The notes under the pieces: model-generated
Databases searched by the model: none
What the model was told of the DNA's origin: nothing
What the model saw: only the letters and a program-made list of their open reading frames with translations
IMG/VR virus record: IMGVR_UViG_3300025305_003938
Coordinates: 1-64,000 of that record
Source: a virus
Reading direction: 5' to 3' (one strand)
DNA: 64,000 nt
Shown here: piece by piece, positions 38,538 through 46,720 of the stretch
How positions within the stretch are numbered: the stretch's first letter is position 1
Layout of the letters: each line of letters begins with the position of its first letter
Made by a program: the position numbers and the translations under genes

Positions 38538-38613
38538 GGGGGTGTAGCTCAGTTGGGAGAGCAGTTGCCTTGCACGCATCAGGTCGTAGGTTCGACTCCT
38601 ATCACCTCCACCA
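38538..38613 (+). tRNA. tRNA-Ala(UGC)
   Basis: Acceptor GGGGGTG/CACCTCC with the G3-U70 alanine identity pair, anticodon loop CTTGCAC (anticodon TGC), CCA encoded. The anticodon stem GTTGC/GCATC has one T-T mismatch. The acceptor stem is identical to that of the tmRNA at 25230. Confidence 0.88.
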
Positions 38614-38620
38614 TCTTCTA

Positions 38621-38649
38621 AAAGGGGCCCTCGCGGGCCCCTTTTTTTT
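38621..38649 (+). terminator. Strong intrinsic terminator in the tRNA cluster
   Basis: GGGGCCC (38624-38630), loop TCGC and GGGCCCC (38635-38641) form a perfect stem, flanked by AAA and followed by eight T's. This is a textbook rho-independent terminator after the Ala tRNA, and the A/T flanks may let it work on both strands. Confidence 0.95.
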
Positions 38650-38723
38650 AATAAATTTAGTGAATTTACAAACATAGCCAAAGCTGATAAGATATATCAT
38701 ATTGAATAGTAAAAAAAGAACCA

Positions 38724-38797
38724 GCGGGTGTAGCTCAGCGGTAGAGCATCGCGTTGCAACGCGAAGGTCGTGAGTTCGAATCCTACCACCGAGACCA
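38724..38797 (+). pseudogene. Decayed tRNA-Gly-like gene
   Basis: The sequence closely follows bacterial tRNA-Gly(GCC), but the anticodon loop reads TTGCAA (6 bases), as if one C of TTGCCAA was lost. The 3' acceptor (CACCGAG) no longer pairs with GCGGGTG beyond four bases, and the T-stem has a mismatch. The CCA end is kept. It is probably a pseudogene; an unusual functional tRNA (Cys-like GCA) is less likely. Confidence 0.65.
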
Positions 38798-38840
38798 TCT
38801 TTCTGTCTTTACGCAGCTATTTAAAATAATTAATTGTTTT

Positions 38841-38929
38841 GGAAGCGTGTCCGAGAGGCCGATGGAGCACGATTGGAAATCGTGTGTAGTTCATAGCTAC
38901 CGAAGGTTCGAATCCTTCCGCTTCCGCCA
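38841..38929 (+). tRNA. tRNA-Ser(GGA)
   Basis: A class II tRNA with a long variable arm, acceptor GGAAGCG/CGCTTCC, anticodon stem CACGA/TCGTG with loop TTGGAAA (anticodon GGA), T-arm GAAGG-TTCGAAT-CCTTC and encoded CCA. Confidence 0.93.
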
Positions 38930-38955
38930 ATAATTTTCCCGCGTCTATATAATAT

Positions 38956-39744
38956 ATGAATGACAGCAATACAGTGCTTCTATGTCCACCCATGTTTTTT
39001 GATGTGAAATATTCAATCAATCCATGGATGAAGGGTGAAAAAGTCAACACGGCCATGGCAAGAAAACAATGGTTTGAGATGAAGTGGGTACTGGAAGATC
39101 TAGGTATAAAAGTGAAGCTCATAGGGCAGGAAAACTATCTGCCAGATATGGTTTTCACAGCCAACGCCGGAACAGTTAAAGACAAAAAAGTAGTCTTAAG
39201 TAATTTTAAGCACTATCAACGACAGCCGGAAAGAGAAGTATTTCAGCGTTGGTTTGAGGAATTCGGATATGAAACTCACAAGCTACCAGACGGCATGCAC
39301 TTTGAAGGCTGCGGAGACACGATTCTATCGGGCAACAAGCTGATTGCGGGGTATGGATATAGATCAGACCTCCGGGCCCTTAAAAAGACCGCTGAGATCT
39401 TAGAATTGCAATTAATTTCTCTTAAGCTAAAGAATCCCAACTTTTATCACCTAGACACCTGTTTTAGCCTCCTAAGAGAAGACTTGGCCATATATTATCC
39501 CGGCGCATTTAGCGATCACACAATATCGAAAATTAAAAACATAGAACTGTTACCGGTAACGGAGAACGAAGCTAATCAGTTCGCATGCAACTCTATCGTG
39601 TACAAAGACAACATATTAATGCCGGCAAAGAATAATCGCCTTGTTGATGAATTGGCAAATTATGGTTACACTGTTAGGCTGATCGACACTTCTGAATTCT
39701 TAAAATCCGGTGGATCATTACAATGTATGTCTTTATGGATTTAA
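38956..39744 (+). CDS. DDAH/amidinotransferase-family enzyme (pentein fold)
   Basis: This 262-residue protein shows the motifs of the guanidino-group-modifying superfamily: PDMVFTANAG, FEGCGDTIL, the catalytic His in FYHLDTCFS (about 163) and the nucleophile Cys257 in GGSLQCMSL near the C-terminus. Members hydrolyse methylarginine or transfer amidino groups. It might alter arginine-derived metabolites or protein arginines. Such enzymes are rare in phages. A TATAAT lies just upstream but without a good -35 box. Confidence 0.85.
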   Translation: MNDSNTVLLCPPMFFDVKYSINPWMKGEKVNTAMARKQWFEMKWVLEDLGIKVKLIGQENYLPDMVFTANAGTVKDKKVVLSNFKHYQRQPEREVFQRWFEEFGYETHKLPDGMHFEGCGDTILSGNKLIAGYGYRSDLRALKKTAEILELQLISLKLKNPNFYHLDTCFSLLREDLAIYYPGAFSDHTISKIKNIELLPVTENEANQFACNSIVYKDNILMPAKNNRLVDELANYGYTVRLIDTSEFLKSGGSLQCMSLWI

Positions 39745-39812
39745 ATATTAATAGGAATAATATATACTTAATTCGAACCATAAAACTACTTATTACATAA
39801 GAGGATAATATA

Positions 39813-40376
39813 ATGAGTAGATCATCGGAGAACGTCAAGCGCTGGCGTAAAGCCACAAAAGATAGAATAGTTGCAGCTTTTGGCTCCCAGTGTGGTGTTT
39901 GTGGATATGATAGAACCTCTGCAGCTCTTGAACTCCATCATCTCGACCCTGAAGAGAAGGAATTTTCGTTAGGGTCTGTACGAGCTAACATACGTTCGTG
40001 GGCTAAAATCGTAACTGAATGTAGAAAGTGTGTACTTTTGTGCGCAAATTGTCACCGTGAATATCACCAAGGTTTGCTTGAGCTACCAAGCGGTATTGCA
40101 CGCTTTGATGAAAATTATGTAGACTACAAAGAAGTGAGAAGACGCGACAAAAAAGACATATGTCCTATATGTAATGGTGAGAAATTGGTCGGCTCGATAA
40201 CCTGTTCACGACAATGCGCGGCCAAAAAGAGGCATAAGATTAATTGGGAAATATATGATAGTGTCTTAAAAGAAGAGTTAAAAAGAGGAAGCTCTTGGGT
40301 TAAAATATCGGATAAGATAGGAAACATTAGCGACGTTGCTGTTAAAAAGAGAGCAGTAAAAATAGGATTAATCTAA
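39813..40376 (+). CDS. HNH endonuclease with C-terminal zinc/HTH part
   Basis: This 187-residue protein has AGAGG 8-12 bases upstream. The nuclease domain (about 20-95) has CGVCGYDRT, LELHHLDPEEKEF and LLCANCHREYHQG, a complete HNH pattern. The C-terminal part has two CxxC-like pairs (CPICNGEK, CSRQC) and a small HTH (WVKISDKIGNISDVAVKKRA). It is AT-rich and placed between tRNA genes, typical of free-standing homing nucleases. Confidence 0.88.
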   Translation: MSRSSENVKRWRKATKDRIVAAFGSQCGVCGYDRTSAALELHHLDPEEKEFSLGSVRANIRSWAKIVTECRKCVLLCANCHREYHQGLLELPSGIARFDENYVDYKEVRRRDKKDICPICNGEKLVGSITCSRQCAAKKRHKINWEIYDSVLKEELKRGSSWVKISDKIGNISDVAVKKRAVKIGLI

Positions 40377-40385
40377 ACTTGACAT

Positions 40386-40472
40386 TCCGGAGTGGCGAAA
40401 CTGGTAACCGCACTTGACTGTTAATCAAGCGTCATTTATGACTTGGGAGTTCAAACCTCTCCTCCGGAGCCA
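40386..40472 (+). tRNA. tRNA-Asn(GUU) with a long variable arm
   Basis: Acceptor TCCGGAG/CTCCGGA with U1-A72 and G73 as in bacterial tRNA-Asn, anticodon stem CTTGA/TCAAG with loop CTGTTAA (anticodon GTT), T-arm GGGAG-TTCAAAC-CTCTC and encoded CCA. The variable arm is 15 bases with its own stem (GTCA-TTTA-TGAC), a class II feature normally limited to Leu, Ser and Tyr. Confidence 0.85.
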
Positions 40473-40562
40473 AGATTAGACCCCATCCTGCCGCCGCAGC
40501 CAAAAATATTATTAGTGTTCGTAAGAAATACCGGCTCTATATAGTACATATGAGGAAGTCTA

Positions 40563-41795
40563 ATGAGTATTTTTAGAGAACACAAATCAAAAGTTGATAG
40601 AAGTGCAACTGACAGAAAGCGCCACAAAGAAAAGATTGAAAAGGCTATCAAGGAAAGCATAAAAGATGTTGTAGCAGAAGAGAGTATTATTGGCCAGAGT
40701 GGCAAAAAGAAAATAAAAATCCCTGTAAAGGGTATAAAAGAATATAGGTTTGTCTACGGTGGCAACGAAAAGAATCAAAAGGTTGGATCCGCCGGCGACA
40801 TCGACGTTAAGAAGGGCCAAAGGATCGGCAAAAAGACGGCAGAAAGAATGCAACAGGGAAACAAGCCCTCCGACAAAGCCGGCGAAGAATCCTATGAAGT
40901 AGAGATAAGCTTAGAAGAGTTAGCTAGTTACCTGTTTGACAGCCTAGAGCTTCCGGAACTAGAAAAGAAGAGATTTAAGTTTGTAAATCAAGAAAAGCTA
41001 AGAAGGAAGGGCCATCGCCTCAAAGGCATCCGTTCCAGACTTTCAAAGAAGGAAACTCTTAAGAGAAAAATTAAGAGAAAGAAGCGGGCTATAGCGGCTG
41101 GTACCTATAATCCCGACAGCGACGAGCGCTTTCCGTTTCACAAGGACGATTTAAAGTATCACCACGTTAAGCCAAAAAATAAAGAAAATACTGCCGCTGT
41201 CATTTTCTTCTTAATGGATGTATCCGGTTCTATGGATCAGGATAAAAAATTCTTGGCAAGAAGCTTCTGTTTCCTCTTGTATCAATTCATTAGGCACAAA
41301 TACGAAAACGTTGAAGTTGTATTTATCTCACACACCACTGAAGCAAAGCAGGTAAATGAGCAAGAGTTCTTCACTAGAATAACGTCCGGCGGTACGATAA
41401 TGTCGACGGCCCTAGAGTTAGAGAAAGACCTAATTGAGAAGCAATATCACCCAAGTTCTTGGAATATATACACTTTTTATGCCGGCGATGGTGAAAATTG
41501 GCCGGCCGACATCAAAAAGTCTGTAGATCTGCTAGCCGAACTCAAAGAAATTAATCAACTAATTTCATATGCAGAAATAACGCCATGGGATACCAACGGT
41601 TGGCAAGATCCCACGTGGGTAGATCCCATGGTACCAAAACCATACCATGCCAGAAGGACCAATCTGAACCCCATGGCGCTGTCGATGTGGGAAGAATTAA
41701 ATTTAATTGAGGACTCCTCTTTGAAGAGAATAAAGATAGTTAACTCAGAGTCAATATGGCCCGCATTCAACAGGCTGTTCGGAGTAAAGAAATAA
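40563..41795 (+). CDS. yeaH: YeaH-family VWA protein (DUF444)
   Basis: This 410-residue protein matches DUF444/YeaH throughout: RSATDRKRHKEKIEKAI at the start, IKIPVKGIKEYRFVYGG, a very basic middle, FFLMDVSGSMDQDKKFLAR (metal-binding site near 219-223) and TSGGTIMSTALELEKDLI. The family is found with PrkA kinase and SpoVR in stress and starvation regulons. It overlaps the next start (TAATG), so the three genes are one operon. Confidence 0.92.
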   Translation: MSIFREHKSKVDRSATDRKRHKEKIEKAIKESIKDVVAEESIIGQSGKKKIKIPVKGIKEYRFVYGGNEKNQKVGSAGDIDVKKGQRIGKKTAERMQQGNKPSDKAGEESYEVEISLEELASYLFDSLELPELEKKRFKFVNQEKLRRKGHRLKGIRSRLSKKETLKRKIKRKKRAIAAGTYNPDSDERFPFHKDDLKYHHVKPKNKENTAAVIFFLMDVSGSMDQDKKFLARSFCFLLYQFIRHKYENVEVVFISHTTEAKQVNEQEFFTRITSGGTIMSTALELEKDLIEKQYHPSSWNIYTFYAGDGENWPADIKKSVDLLAELKEINQLISYAEITPWDTNGWQDPTWVDPMVPKPYHARRTNLNPMALSMWEELNLIEDSSLKRIKIVNSESIWPAFNRLFGVKK

Positions 41796-43111
41796 TGAAC
41801 GATTGGACTATAGGAGAATTAGAGGACTGGGATAATAAGATCTGTAAGATCGGCGAATCATACGGCCTAGACTGGTTTGACATTGATTATGAAATAATCG
41901 ATTATCATGAAATGATCGGTGCGATGTCCTACACTGGCATGCCTACGCACTATAGACATTGGTCTTTTGGAAAGTCTTTTGAACTTACTCATGCAAAATA
42001 TACAATGGGTCAGACCGGCCTACCTTATGAGATGATTATCAACTCAAACCCGAGCATCGCTTATTTGATGAAAGAGAATCCACTAAGCACACATTTGTTA
42101 ACCATGGCACATTGTGTCGGCCATAGTGATTTCTTTAAGAACAACAGAATGTTTAAACATACAGATCCAGACAACGTGATCAATAGGTTCAAGTTAGGCG
42201 CTAAGAGGATTCAAGAATATCTCGGAGATCCATCGATAGGTGTAGAGAAAGTAGAAAACATTATAGATGCATGTCATGCAATAAAGTACCAAATCCCCAG
42301 AACCCCTGGTATCATAAGACGAAGCAATGATGAACTTAGGGCAATTTATGCGGAGAAGATGCTTGATGATGAGGATGGGATATACGATGATATTAATCTG
42401 GATAAGGTGCCCCTAGAACGAGATTATAATTTACTAGCATTCATCAGAGAAAACTCTCGTAATCTTACAGATTGGCAGAGAGATGTAATGTTGATTGTAG
42501 AAGAGAATTCTCAATATTTCCTTCCACAAGCTTATACGAAAATTATGAACGAGGGTTGGGCCGTCCTAATTCATGAAAAAATAATGAAAGAATTAGATCT
42601 CCCACATAAACATCATTTGGCTTTTATAAAATTACATAATCAGGTCGTCCGCCCACATTTGGGTAGTGTAAATCCTTACCACCTAGGCTATACAATTTTT
42701 AAGAAGATAGAGGAAGCTGAAGGCCTAGACGCTTGTTTGTTAGCCCGCGAAGTACATAATGATGTTTCATTTTTAAGAAAATACTTAGATGAAGAAACTT
42801 GTAGGGAGTTGAATTTATTTGCTTTTTCCTTTAAAAAAAGAAACAATCAGCATACTATAGATGATGTTTCTAATGAAGACGGGTGGACGAACGTCCGCGA
42901 CGCTCTAATTAGTACAGTTGGATTGAACTCTGTGCCGGTTGTGTATGTGGAAGAGCTAATGAAGGACAGCACACTACGTATTATACATGAGCACGATGGT
43001 CGCGATATAGACCTACGTGACGCGCAAAGAGTGTATGACCATATAAAACAACTGTGGGGAGACGATGTACTCTTTACAACAATAATTGAAGAGGAGCCAT
43101 GGGAATTCTAA
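41795..43111 (+). CDS. spoVR: SpoVR/YcgB-family protein
   Basis: This 438-residue protein starts at ATG 41795 (TAATG overlap). Family hallmarks are clear: GLDWFDIDYEIIDYHEMIG, GMPTHYRHWSFGKSFE, AHCVGHSDFFKNN, NEGWAVLIHEKIM and NPYHLGYTIFKKIEE. The role of SpoVR is not established; in bacteria it associates genetically with PrkA and YeaH. This is the full-length form. It is followed 1 base later by the PrkA gene. Confidence 0.94.
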   Translation: MNDWTIGELEDWDNKICKIGESYGLDWFDIDYEIIDYHEMIGAMSYTGMPTHYRHWSFGKSFELTHAKYTMGQTGLPYEMIINSNPSIAYLMKENPLSTHLLTMAHCVGHSDFFKNNRMFKHTDPDNVINRFKLGAKRIQEYLGDPSIGVEKVENIIDACHAIKYQIPRTPGIIRRSNDELRAIYAEKMLDDEDGIYDDINLDKVPLERDYNLLAFIRENSRNLTDWQRDVMLIVEENSQYFLPQAYTKIMNEGWAVLIHEKIMKELDLPHKHHLAFIKLHNQVVRPHLGSVNPYHLGYTIFKKIEEAEGLDACLLAREVHNDVSFLRKYLDEETCRELNLFAFSFKKRNNQHTIDDVSNEDGWTNVRDALISTVGLNSVPVVYVEELMKDSTLRIIHEHDGRDIDLRDAQRVYDHIKQLWGDDVLFTTIIEEEPWEF

Positions 43112-43112
43112 A

Positions 43113-45047
43113 ATGAAAAAATCAACAAAATTTCTTAAGGAAATAGACAAACACAGCAGTCGTAAAAGAGCTGAAAAATTTGAAGGAACTTTGGGAGAAT
43201 ATATCAATCTTCTAGAAGTCAATCCTTCAGCTTGTGATTTAGCTCACAAGCGACTCTATGAGGCTCTTGCTGGCCATGGTATCACTACTATGGCGGAGTC
43301 CGACACTAGGTGCAATAAACTTTTTGGCGGAGAAGCAGTAAAAACTTATGATTATTTTCAAAGTAAGTTCTTTGGAATGGAGCGTTCTTTAGCAAAAATC
43401 ATGAGATTCCTGAGATCAGCCTCTTTAAAAGGTGAAGAAAGCCGACAGGTTTTGCTTTTACTCGGCCCAGTTGGCGCCGGCAAATCTGCCCTTGTAGAAC
43501 ACATCAAGCGCGCCCTAGAGAATTCCGGCCCGATGTATCACATTGCAGATTGTCCAATACACGAGGAACCCCTCCATTTGATCCCGCGTGGTTTAAGAGC
43601 CTCTTTCCAAGAAATTTATGGCATCAAAATCGAAGGTGATTTATGTCCCGTCTGCCGGCACAATCTCTTGAATGAACACGCCGGCGATTACATGAATGTT
43701 CCAGTTTCAGAGTCGACCTTTTCAATTAGAGGCCGCCGCGGCGTCGGTGTTGTACCACCAATGGATGCCAATACACAGGATACATCGATCTTAATAGGTA
43801 CTGAAGACATTTCGAAATTGGATCTATATCCAGAAGATGATCCCCGTGTCTTGAGTCTTAATGGGGCATTCAACGTAGGTAATCGCGGCATTGTAGAGTT
43901 CGTTGAGGTCTTCAAGAATGAAATCGAGTTCTTGCATACCATGATTACGGCAACTCAGGAAAAATCAGTCCCTTCCCCGGGCAAGCAGGCCATGATTTAT
44001 TTTGATGGTGTAATCCTCTCTCACTGTAACGAAGCAGAGTGGAATAAGTTCAAGTCTGAGCACACTAACGAAGCAATCTTGGATAGAATTGTACGCGTTA
44101 ACGTGCCGTACTGCTTAGAATACGCAGAAGAAGAGAAGATTTACAAAAAATTAATTGGTGAATCTGATTTTGAGTGCCATTTTGCGCCTCACACACTAGA
44201 ATTTGCCTCCATGTTTGCTGTTCTTTCCCGCCTCAAGCCAACGAACAAAGTAGATCTTCTTACGAAGATGAAAATATACAACGGTGAAGAGATTGTTGAA
44301 AAGGGTTCTGTTCGCAAACTTGACATTGATGATCTCCGCGAAGAGGTAGTTGATGAAGGGATGACGGGTATTTCTACACGTTTTATCATGAAGGCTATCG
44401 ACAATGCATTGTCGGACTCAGATAAGAACATGATAACTCCAATCTCTATTCGCGACTCACTTGTAAAGCAGGTGAAGGACCAGATTGTAGATCAAGAAAC
44501 TAGAGAAACATGCTTGATTTTCTTACAGAAAATTCTTCACGAAGAGTACCTAAGAATTCTAGAGAAAGAAATAACAAAGGCTTTTGTTTCCGCATATGAC
44601 GAACAGGCCGAAGCTTTATTCAATAACTATCTCGACCATGCCGAGGCTTACGTGAACGCCACAAAGGTTAAGGATCGGGTTACGAAAGAAGAGATCAATC
44701 CCGATGAGAACTTCATGAAATCAATCGAACAGCAGATCGGTATACAGGGTAGCGCTAAAGATAATTTTAGAAGCGACATTACTGCTTACATGTTTGCTAT
44801 GCTCCGCCGCGGCGAAGTCATTGACTGGAGAAGTTACGGGCCCCTACGTGAAGCAATTGAGAACAAATTAGTAACATCAGTGAAAGATATAACAAGAATC
44901 GTTACAAAGTCTAAGAGTAGAGATAAGGGCCAACAGAAGAAATACAATGGTATGGTAGAAACTCTAATAGAAGACTATGGATACACCGAAGACTCTGCAG
45001 AGGAAATTATCAAATTTGCTGCTAATAATTTGTGGAGAGATTCGTAA
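43113..45047 (+). CDS. prkA: PrkA-family serine kinase / AAA ATPase (YeaG)
   Basis: This 644-residue protein starts at ATG 43113. Walker A GPVGAGKS lies at 118-125. The PrkA-specific stretches are FFGMERSLAKIMRFLRSAS, CPVCRHNLLNEHAGDYMNV and EFVEVFKNEIEFLHTMITAT, with GISTRFIMKAIDNALSD further on. This is the normal length for the family. With YeaH and SpoVR it makes the whole prkA-yeaH-spoVR set known from host stress responses, here in the order yeaH-spoVR-prkA. It may control host physiology during infection. Confidence 0.95.
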   Translation: MKKSTKFLKEIDKHSSRKRAEKFEGTLGEYINLLEVNPSACDLAHKRLYEALAGHGITTMAESDTRCNKLFGGEAVKTYDYFQSKFFGMERSLAKIMRFLRSASLKGEESRQVLLLLGPVGAGKSALVEHIKRALENSGPMYHIADCPIHEEPLHLIPRGLRASFQEIYGIKIEGDLCPVCRHNLLNEHAGDYMNVPVSESTFSIRGRRGVGVVPPMDANTQDTSILIGTEDISKLDLYPEDDPRVLSLNGAFNVGNRGIVEFVEVFKNEIEFLHTMITATQEKSVPSPGKQAMIYFDGVILSHCNEAEWNKFKSEHTNEAILDRIVRVNVPYCLEYAEEEKIYKKLIGESDFECHFAPHTLEFASMFAVLSRLKPTNKVDLLTKMKIYNGEEIVEKGSVRKLDIDDLREEVVDEGMTGISTRFIMKAIDNALSDSDKNMITPISIRDSLVKQVKDQIVDQETRETCLIFLQKILHEEYLRILEKEITKAFVSAYDEQAEALFNNYLDHAEAYVNATKVKDRVTKEEINPDENFMKSIEQQIGIQGSAKDNFRSDITAYMFAMLRRGEVIDWRSYGPLREAIENKLVTSVKDITRIVTKSKSRDKGQQKKYNGMVETLIEDYGYTEDSAEEIIKFAANNLWRDS

Positions 45048-45061
45048 ATAAAAAGTGATAT

Positions 45062-46402
45062 ATGACAAAGACTATCTATGTGCTAGACACTAGTGTTTAT
45101 TTAACAAACGCTGATTCAATTTTTTCCTTCAACGATAATGATATAATTATTCCGCTGAAGGTATTAGAAGAGGTAGACAAGCATAAGAAGCGCCAAGATG
45201 GCGCCGGCTTGAATGCTAGAACGATAATTCGAATATTAGATTCCCTAAGAGAAGAGGGCAGCCTCTATGAAGGCGTCGGCTTGGGCCCGGGCCTGGGAAA
45301 AATCAAGGTAAGAGGGATAGAGACAGTTCATACAGACCAGTTCCCTAAAGATCTGAATATGAACGTTCCCGACCATATGATCATCGCGACAGCTCTGTCT
45401 GAAAAGATAGATAGTCCCGAAAGCGAAATTGTGGTTGTCACGCGTGACATTAACATGCGCGTAATCTGTGACTCTCTGGGTCTGTCCTGTGAAGATTATA
45501 TTGACAATAAGATTGTTAAGAGTGGCGAAAGTATTTTTACAGGTCACGTGGCGCACAGCATAGAAGACTCAGAAATCGATGCACTCTATAGCGGTGAAGA
45601 GATATACTTAGATCCTGAAGAGATTGAAGTCTTTCCAAATCAATTTGTAATGTTGAAATCAAACATCAATTCAAAAAGAACGGTTTTGACACGATTTGTA
45701 AATTATGTTAGCCCTCTCGTCCGCGTCGCCGCTAACAGGGCTGGTGTCTGGGGGGTGAAACCTAGGAACAGGGAACAGACGTACGCCCTAGATATCTTGA
45801 TGAACCCAGATATATCCCTAGTTACGTTGATAGGCAAGGCCGGCTCCGGTAAGACTCTTTGTGCTATAGCCGCGGGAATACAGCAAACTTTAGATCCAAC
45901 ATCGGGTGATGCTGGCGAACCTAGATACACTAGAATGATCGTTTCTCGCCCCGTTCAGCCGCTAGGAAAGGATATTGGTTTCCTTCCCGGCACCCTGGAA
46001 GAGAAGATGCACCCATGGTTGATGCCGATTCAAGATAATCTGCAGTTCTTAATGGGTAACGACAAAGCAACGCTAGAAATGTACATGGAGCAGGGCACAA
46101 TTGAGATAGAAGCTCTGACCTATATCCGCGGCCGCTCGATAGCAAATGCTTTTATTATTATTGATGAGGCTCAGAACTTAACAACTCACGAATTAAAGAC
46201 TATTATTACAAGAGTTGGTGAGGGTACTAAAATTGTATTGACCGGTGATGTCGAACAGATTGATAATACATATATCGATGCTACTAGCAACGGTTTAACG
46301 CATGCAGTTGAGAAGTTTAAAGAAGCAGACCTAGCAGCCCACATCACCCTCTTGAAAGGTGAGAGATCTAAAGTTGCAACCCTCGCCGCAAAAATCTTAT
46401 AG
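45062..46402 (+). CDS. phoH: PhoH-family ATPase with N-terminal PIN domain
   Basis: In this 446-residue protein the PIN domain (about 1-135) opens with IYVLDTSVYLTNADSI, continues with LKVLEEVDKHKK and has NVPDHMIIATAL. The PhoH ATPase follows with GKAGSGKT (258-265) and FIIIDEAQNLTTHELKTII. This PIN-PhoH type (PhoH2) is an RNA helicase/ribonuclease in bacteria. PhoH is a common auxiliary gene of marine T4-like phages. It is 14 bases after PrkA. Confidence 0.94.
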   Translation: MTKTIYVLDTSVYLTNADSIFSFNDNDIIIPLKVLEEVDKHKKRQDGAGLNARTIIRILDSLREEGSLYEGVGLGPGLGKIKVRGIETVHTDQFPKDLNMNVPDHMIIATALSEKIDSPESEIVVVTRDINMRVICDSLGLSCEDYIDNKIVKSGESIFTGHVAHSIEDSEIDALYSGEEIYLDPEEIEVFPNQFVMLKSNINSKRTVLTRFVNYVSPLVRVAANRAGVWGVKPRNREQTYALDILMNPDISLVTLIGKAGSGKTLCAIAAGIQQTLDPTSGDAGEPRYTRMIVSRPVQPLGKDIGFLPGTLEEKMHPWLMPIQDNLQFLMGNDKATLEMYMEQGTIEIEALTYIRGRSIANAFIIIDEAQNLTTHELKTIITRVGEGTKIVLTGDVEQIDNTYIDATSNGLTHAVEKFKEADLAAHITLLKGERSKVATLAAKIL

Positions 46403-46411
46403 GAGAATAGA

Positions 46412-46720
46412 ATGAGCACAGAAGAGAATCCAATATTAAAAGAAGTAGTCGAGCAGGATTCACCATTAAAAACTTTAGTGGTTAATTATGTCGGCACAGT
46501 ACACAGTCCAGAAAACGGAGAAGTTACCGTAGAAATGATTGTAGACACCATGGTTAAAGAATTTCCAGAATTTTTGATGGTTATCGCAGAAGAAAACTGG
46601 ATTAGAGGATATCACCAAGCGCTGGGCGATGTCGAAGAGGGCGAACGTTTGGCACAGGAACAATCCACTACTCCCGAGCAAACTGAAACGACTGAAGAAG
46701 TCCCCGCCGCAGCAGAATGA
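46412..46720 (+). CDS. Small acidic protein, unknown
   Basis: This 102-residue protein has a folded-looking middle (EVTVEMIVDTMVKEFPEFLMVIAEENWIRG, split over two helices) and a Glu/Thr/Ala-rich disordered tail. It overlaps the next start by 4 bases. No family is recognised. Confidence 0.7.
   Translation: MSTEENPILKEVVEQDSPLKTLVVNYVGTVHSPENGEVTVEMIVDTMVKEFPEFLMVIAEENWIRGYHQALGDVEEGERLAQEQSTTPEQTETTEEVPAAAE

Noticed and set aside
38948-38953. TATAAT just before the DDAH-like gene
   Set aside because: No matching -35 box at 15-19 bases, and the start would fall inside the gene.
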